Shown here: in pieces, positions 6,315 through 9,786 of the stretch
Layout: every line of letters begins with the position of its first letter
Numbering within the stretch: the first letter of the stretch is position 1
NCBI GenBank assembly: GCA_020724185.1
Contig: DYHL01000037.1
Span: forward strand, 5,274-15,059
Direction of reading: 5' to 3'
DNA: 9,786 nucleotides
Source of the DNA: Candidatus Nitrosymbiomonas sp.
Lineage (GTDB): Bacteria > Sysuimicrobiota > Sysuimicrobiia > Sysuimicrobiales > Humicultoraceae
Notes under the pieces: generated by a model
Told to the model about the DNA's origin: nothing
Database searches by the model: none
What the model saw: only the letters and a program-made list of their open reading frames with translations
Position numbers and translations under genes: made by a program

Positions 6315-7718
6315 TCATTGGCGACCGCCCCCTCGGAGCACGTGGCCAACGGTCCGGACGAGAATCTGCGCGTCGAGCAGCACCGAGCGATGCTTGATAT
6401 AGAACAGATCGTAGCGCAGCTTCACCATGGTATCCTCGACCGAGTCGGCGTACCCGAAGTTGACCTGCGCCCACCCGGCCACTCCCGGCTGGACACTGAG
6501 ACGCGTCCGGTAGAAGGGGATCAGAGCCTGCATCTCGGTGACGATCTCGGGCCTCTCGGGTCGAGGCCCCACCACGCTCATCTCCCCACGCAAGACGTTG
6601 ACGGCCTGGGGCAGCTCGTCGAGGTGGAACCACCGCAGCGCCCGGCCAACCCTTGTTACGCGGGCGTCGTCAACGCCGGCCCACTGCGGGCCGTTGGACT
6701 CCGCGTCGGCGACCATGGTGCGGAACTTCAAGAGCACAAACTCCCGCCCTCCCCGACCGACCCGGCGCTGGCGGTAGAAGACCGGGCCCCGGTCCTCGAG
6801 CCAAAGGGCAGCCGCCACCAAGGGTGTCGTCACCGCCACCACCAGCAATCCAACCGAGGCCAGGAGGAGATCAGCCAGGCGCTTGATGGCGTCGTAGAGC
6901 GCGGGGGAAGGGCGATCGAGCGGCAACGCGATGTGCAGGTTGGCCCCGGCGTGCTCGATCGGAACCTGCCCGGTGAGATCCTCATACAGCCGGTGCATTG
7001 GCGTAACGGTGACGCCGCGTTCCTGGCAGTCCACCAGGGCGCGCACGAGGTCACCGTCAGCGCTGCCGGAACAGGCCACGACCACCTCGGAGGCCTGCGC
7101 CTGTTCCATCACGCTCGGGAGATCGCGGTAGCCGCCCAAGATCGGGAGCCCGTCTACCTCCTCCTCCTTGATCGTCGGGTCGCTGTCAACGAACCCCGAC
7201 GGCACATACTCGGTGCGGCCGCGGTCCCGCATTGCCGCCAGTACCTCACGGCCCGCCCTGCCGGCGCCCACGATCACCACCGGGTGCCGGAACGACGGCT
7301 GGACCAGGATGAGCGCGTAGAACGCCCGCCAGATGGCAACGGCGGCCGTGGTGGTGCCGAAGAACCACAGCAGCGTCAGGCGCGAGGGCAGTAGGTTCGG
7401 CGTCACGTAGGGCAGGGTCAGGTAGAGCGCATCGGCCGCCACGACGGCAAGCACCGCGCGTATGGGTCCGGCGGGCAGGCGGGCCGCAAGCCGCAGATCG
7501 TAGAGCTCGGCCACCGATGCAGCGAGTGCCCACGCTGCCGAGAGCAGGACGAACCAGAACGCCCGCTCGGCAACCTTGCTCGCCACGAGCGGGAAGTGGA
7601 GCCGTACGGATAAGGTGACGAGCAGCGCAAGGTTCAGCATGGCCAGATCCAGGAACGCCAGGAGAACCTTGCGCTCCGAGATCTGAAGCGGCTGCCGGAA
7701 CTCGCGCGGGCTCCTCAT
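6315..7718 (-). CDS. Polyprenyl-phosphate sugar-1-phosphate transferase (WbaP/WcaJ-like)
   Basis: This 467-residue inner-membrane enzyme starts glycan synthesis by transferring a sugar-1-phosphate from a nucleotide sugar to undecaprenyl phosphate. Four N-terminal membrane segments (about 17-40, 53-72, 86-104, 113-138) precede a cytosolic Rossmann-like domain starting VVIVGAGRAG (147-156), then a membrane-embedding helix (about 282-306) and the catalytic bacterial sugar transferase domain: KFRTM (331-335), DELPQ (367-371), VGPRPE (383-388), PGVAGWAQV (411-419) and YDLFYIKHRS (436-445). The order and length match the WbaP/WcaJ/CpsE class. The first sugar (Glc-1-P, Gal-1-P or other) is not readable. 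The ATG at 7718 overlaps the preceding glycosyltransferase stop by 4 nt (ATGA). Confidence 0.95.
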   Translation of the reverse strand: MRSPREFRQPLQISERKVLLAFLDLAMLNLALLVTLSVRLHFPLVASKVAERAFWFVLLSAAWALAASVAELYDLRLAARLPAGPIRAVLAVVAADALYLTLPYVTPNLLPSRLTLLWFFGTTTAAVAIWRAFYALILVQPSFRHPVVIVGAGRAGREVLAAMRDRGRTEYVPSGFVDSDPTIKEEEVDGLPILGGYRDLPSVMEQAQASEVVVACSGSADGDLVRALVDCQERGVTVTPMHRLYEDLTGQVPIEHAGANLHIALPLDRPSPALYDAIKRLADLLLASVGLLVVAVTTPLVAAALWLEDRGPVFYRQRRVGRGGREFVLLKFRTMVADAESNGPQWAGVDDARVTRVGRALRWFHLDELPQAVNVLRGEMSVVGPRPERPEIVTEMQALIPFYRTRLSVQPGVAGWAQVNFGYADSVEDTMVKLRYDLFYIKHRSVLLDAQILVRTVGHVLRGGGRQ

Positions 7719-8860
7719 GGTGTCCGCCCGGAAAGCGCGCGCTCGTAGAGGGCGGCGGTCTCGGCCAGCATCCGCTCCTCGGTGAAGTGCTCAAGCGCCC
7801 GGCGCCTACCTGCCTCTCCCATGCGGCGGCGAAGGGCGGGGTCGGCCAGCAACCGATCCAGCGCCAGCGCAAGTGCGTCAGGATCTCCCATTGGGACGAG
7901 GAACCCGGTCTCTCCGTGCACCACCGCCTCCGAAACGCCGCCGACGTCCGTTGCCACAACGGGCAGGCCGCTCATCATGGCTTCAATGACGGCCAGCGGC
8001 ATTCCCTCCCAGCGGCTTGACAGCACGAAGATATCCGCGGCGCGGAGCAGCACGGGCACATCGTCGCGCGCCCCGAGCACCGCAACGCGCCCGTCCAGCC
8101 CCTGCTTGAGGATCAGTGCCTCGACCTCCGGGCGCATGGGGCCGTCACCCACCAGCAAGAGGCGGTGAGATGCACCAACGCGCGCCCAGGCGTTCACCAG
8201 CGTGACCGGATCCTTGGGTGCCTTGAACCTGCCGACCATCACGGCCGTGCACGGTTCGCCGGCCCTCTTGTTGCCCTGATCCGGAACGGCATCTGCGAGC
8301 CAGGGATCCGGCAGCCAGGGATCCGGTGCGATGCCGTTGGGAATCACTTCCAGACGCCCGGACGGGCCTATCCCCGCCTGCAGCGCTGTCTCCCTGTCGT
8401 GGCGCGAAACGCAGATGATGGTTGTGGTGAAACGGGCGGCCGCCCTCTCAGCCAGCGCGAGAAGGGCACGGATGATCGGGGGCCACCAAGATCCGGCGAA
8501 CGGCCAGCCGTGGGCTGTGAACAGCACCGCGGGCGTTCCGGCAATCCTTGCCGCGACCCTCCCCAGCAGTCCCGCCTTGGTACTGTGGCAGTGCACCAGT
8601 GCAAACCTTTCCCGGCGCATCCAGCGCGAGAGCCAAACAAGGGTGGTCAGATCGGTCAGGGGGCTGGGGGCACGGGTCAGGCCCTGGATCTCCACCACGC
8701 GGATGCCTTCCTGGTGCAGGCGGGCCACCAGCGGCCCGCCCGGACCGCACGCCACGGTTACGTCGTAGAGGTGCCGTAGGCCCCGGGCCAGCGCGAGGAC
8801 GTGCCCCTGGGCCCCGCCCCAGTCGGACAGGGTGATCAGCATCAGGATGCGGTGAGCCAC
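7715..8860 (-). CDS. GT4-family glycosyltransferase (GT-B fold)
   Basis: This 381-residue cytoplasmic or membrane-associated retaining glycosyltransferase adds a sugar to the lipid-linked glycan. It shows the GT-B layout: N-terminal donor/acceptor half with SDWGGAQGH (12-20), linker IPNGI (173-177), then the nucleotide-sugar half with VGRF (209-212), LLLVGDGP (234-241) and the E-x7-E motif EGMPLAVIE (285-293) followed by GLPVVATDVGGV. The start is GTG 8860, supported by GGAG 7 nt upstream and by keeping the first beta strand (RILMLITL). The in-frame ATG at 8842, which overlaps the previous stop as TGATG, would remove that strand. With GTG the overlap with the GT2 gene is 19 nt. A 15-bp tandem repeat gives PDPWLPDPWL in the linker. 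Sugar specificity is unknown. Confidence 0.94.
   Translation of the reverse strand: MAHRILMLITLSDWGGAQGHVLALARGLRHLYDVTVACGPGGPLVARLHQEGIRVVEIQGLTRAPSPLTDLTTLVWLSRWMRRERFALVHCHSTKAGLLGRVAARIAGTPAVLFTAHGWPFAGSWWPPIIRALLALAERAAARFTTTIICVSRHDRETALQAGIGPSGRLEVIPNGIAPDPWLPDPWLADAVPDQGNKRAGEPCTAVMVGRFKAPKDPVTLVNAWARVGASHRLLLVGDGPMRPEVEALILKQGLDGRVAVLGARDDVPVLLRAADIFVLSSRWEGMPLAVIEAMMSGLPVVATDVGGVSEAVVHGETGFLVPMGDPDALALALDRLLADPALRRRMGEAGRRRALEHFTEERMLAETAALYERALSGRTP
8298..8327. repeat. 15-bp tandem direct repeat inside the GT4 gene
   Basis: Plus-strand unit agccagggatccggc (8298-8312) is followed at once by agccagggatccggt (8313-8327), differing only in the last base. Fifteen bases is five codons, so it is in frame and encodes DPWLPDPWLA (residues 180-189) in the linker just after IPNGIAP. 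It looks like a recent slippage duplication in a tolerant loop. Confidence 0.9.
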
Positions 8861-9612
8861 TCCAGTGCTCCAAAAGCCGCCACGCCGAACAGCGTGGGAA
8901 CCAGTCCGAGCCGCGCGGTCGCGGGCAGGCGTAGCCGCTGGACTGCCAGGCGCTGGAACTCCAACTTCGTGCGCAGCCTGTGGCTGCGGGGTCCGGATAG
9001 TCCATGGCTTCCCGGCCGAAGCCGCCGTACAACCAGTGGCTCAGCCAGGTTCGCAACCGGGTGGGCAGCGGCAATCCGGATCAGGAGATGGTAGTCTTCA
9101 AAGCGTGTGTCCGCATACCCCCCGCACGCTTCGAGTGCGGACCGGCGCATCATCACCGAACTGTGCACGAAGGGATTGCCCCAGGCCATGGCCCGGCGAA
9201 TCGCGCCGTCCGAGGTCGGAACCCGTTGCAGCCGCTCGCGCCCCTGCTCGTCCCGTAGATACGCCCTCGATCCGACGACCGCTACCTGTGGATAAGCATC
9301 GAGGAACGCTACCTGCCGGATGCAGCGGTTGGGAAGCCAGAGATCGTCCGCGTCGAGGATGGCGATCAACCCCTGCGTCGCCGACGCGATGCCCTTGTTC
9401 AGCGCCGCAGACCGGCCGGCGTGGGCCTCCCGGAGGACCCGGACGCGCGGGTCGCCGAATGCCTCGGCGACCTCCGCCGTTCGGTCTACCGACCCATCGT
9501 CCACAACCAAGACTTCGCACTCGACGTGCGTTTGCGCGAGGGCGCTGGCGATCGCCTCACCTATCAGGTCCTCCTCGTTGTGGGCGGTGATGACCGCGGT
9601 CACGCCAGTCAA
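8842..9612 (-). CDS. GT2-family glycosyltransferase (GT-A fold)
   Basis: This 256-residue inverting-type glycosyltransferase probably adds one sugar to the growing glycan on the inner face of the membrane. It has the GT2 signatures: VTAVITAHNEEDLIGEAI near the N-terminus, LVVDDGS (about 32-38), the metal-binding DADD (about 88-91), and FEDYHLLIRIA (about 166-176), the usual catalytic ED region, followed by a basic C-terminal segment and a short hydrophobic tail. I place the start at TTG 9612, because GAGGAG (9624-9619) lies 6 nt upstream and the product then begins directly with the GT2 beta strand. A longer reading from 9690 adds Arg/Cys-rich residues unlike the family, and it overlaps the end of the upstream gene. 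Donor and acceptor are unknown. Confidence 0.93.
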   Translation of the reverse strand: MTGVTAVITAHNEEDLIGEAIASALAQTHVECEVLVVDDGSVDRTAEVAEAFGDPRVRVLREAHAGRSAALNKGIASATQGLIAILDADDLWLPNRCIRQVAFLDAYPQVAVVGSRAYLRDEQGRERLQRVPTSDGAIRRAMAWGNPFVHSSVMMRRSALEACGGYADTRFEDYHLLIRIAAAHPVANLAEPLVVRRLRPGSHGLSGPRSHRLRTKLEFQRLAVQRLRLPATARLGLVPTLFGVAAFGALEWLTAS

Positions 9613-9618
9613 GCCTGT

Positions 9619-9624
9619 CTCCTC
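9619..9624 (-). promoter_or_regulatory. Ribosome binding site for the TTG-started GT2 gene
   Basis: GAGGAG on the minus strand sits 6 nt before TTG 9612 and overlaps the likely stop codon of the preceding reading frame (TGA, 9625-9623). This decides the GT2 start in favour of the TTG over ATG or GTG codons further up- or downstream. Confidence 0.75.
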
Positions 9625-9786
9625 ACATCGGCACCGGGGGAGACGCCGGGCTCTCGCGCCGCCCGTACCAGTAGGCCATTGCGAACACAACCCACAGATG
9701 CCGCCAGTGCAGCGTGTCTATGATGAGTCCGTTCGTAACTGCTCAGGTAGCCCCACCATGGCGCTGCCTTTGACTGGAGAGTAGTC
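9623..9786 (-). pseudogene. C-terminal end of an upstream gene, frame apparently disturbed
   Basis: Between 9742 and 9623 one frame encodes DTLHWRHLWVVFAMAYWYG followed by RRESPASPPVPM and TGA. It has high G/C at third positions and an aromatic, amphipathic character like the C-terminal helix of many GT2 glycosyltransferases. That frame is closed upstream by TGA at 9745-9743. The bases before it look more protein-like in another frame (APWWGYLSSYER), which is open from the window edge, while a third frame (beginning DYSPVKGSAMVG) is open from the edge to TAG at 9720-9718. A single-base shift near 9725-9745 would join the first two. This is either a frameshifted gene, a sequencing or assembly error, or the end of a gene followed by non-coding sequence. 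The identity as a glycosyltransferase tail is a guess. Confidence 0.35.

Noticed and set aside
6217..6319. Short frame with ATG overlapping the sugar-transferase stop (MSIDLRRRLC...), as an intact HEPN N-terminus
   Set aside because: The overlap is attractive and the first residues vaguely resemble a HEPN start, but the 33-residue product then loses similarity and ends before the HEPN remnant, which is in another frame. It could be a scar of the original start, but that is not supportable.
6318..7394. 358-codon plus-strand frame opposite the sugar transferase
   Set aside because: It is a shadow of a gene with complete catalytic motifs, with low-complexity His/Arg/Gln-rich translation and no domain.
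8865..9590. 241-codon plus-strand frame opposite the GT2 gene
   Set aside because: It is Arg/Pro-rich shadow translation; the opposite strand has the DDGS, DADD and ED motifs of GT2.
1..9786. CRISPR arrays, tRNA/rRNA genes, insertion sequences, phage genes
   Set aside because: No spaced repeat series, tRNA-like cloverleaf, rRNA sequence, transposase motif or terminal inverted repeats were noticed by eye.

Overview
The window is one stretch of a bacterial surface-polysaccharide (O-antigen, capsule or exopolysaccharide) biosynthesis and export locus. It is GC-rich, with strong G/C preference at third codon positions, several GTG/TTG starts and very tight packing. All supportable genes lie on the minus strand, so transcription runs from the right edge to the left. 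The sequence does not fix the taxon. The style fits a high-GC, non-enterobacterial lineage (for example Chloroflexota, Armatimonadota, Actinomycetota or similar), and this is only an impression.

In transcription order: (1) at the right edge (9786-9623), the C-terminal end of an upstream gene whose frame appears disturbed; (2) a GT2 glycosyltransferase (9612-8842, TTG start); (3) a GT4 glycosyltransferase (8860-7715, GTG start); (4) a membrane polyprenyl-phosphate sugar-1-phosphate transferase that starts glycan synthesis on the lipid carrier (7718-6315); (5) a decayed HEPN remnant (about 6185-6042) followed by an intact small MNT-type nucleotidyltransferase (6085-5729); (6) a sugar-1-phosphate nucleotidyltransferase with a beta-helix tail (5732-4755); (7) adenine phosphoribosyltransferase, apt (4714-4202, GTG start set by a strong SD); (8) an ABC-2 polysaccharide export permease (4202-3435) and its ATPase (3433-2627); (9) a long-form RmlA (2630-1566); (10) a 176-bp gap, the only sizeable clean non-coding stretch; (11) RmlD (1389-499) and an RmlC-like epimerase (495-34); (12) the first codons of another gene running off the left edge (37-1).

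How the genes fit together: RmlA, RmlC and RmlD are three of the four steps from glucose-1-phosphate to dTDP-L-rhamnose, and RmlB is not in the window. The second nucleotidyltransferase probably makes another activated sugar. The sugar transferase loads the first sugar onto undecaprenyl phosphate, the two glycosyltransferases extend the chain, and the ABC exporter moves the lipid-linked glycan across the inner membrane. Most junctions are stop/start overlaps or 1-3 nt gaps, consistent with one translationally coupled operon. No convincing promoter or terminator was seen, so the transcription start is probably beyond the right edge.

The parts a standard polysaccharide operon does not explain are the HEPN/MNT remnant fused into the operon, apt inserted between sugar activation and export, the divergent RmlC-like protein, and the broken frame at the right edge. 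I found no CRISPR array, tRNA, rRNA, transposase or phage gene. I cannot point to a clearly new multi-gene system; the orphan MNT gene coupled to a sugar nucleotidyltransferase is the best candidate for follow-up.
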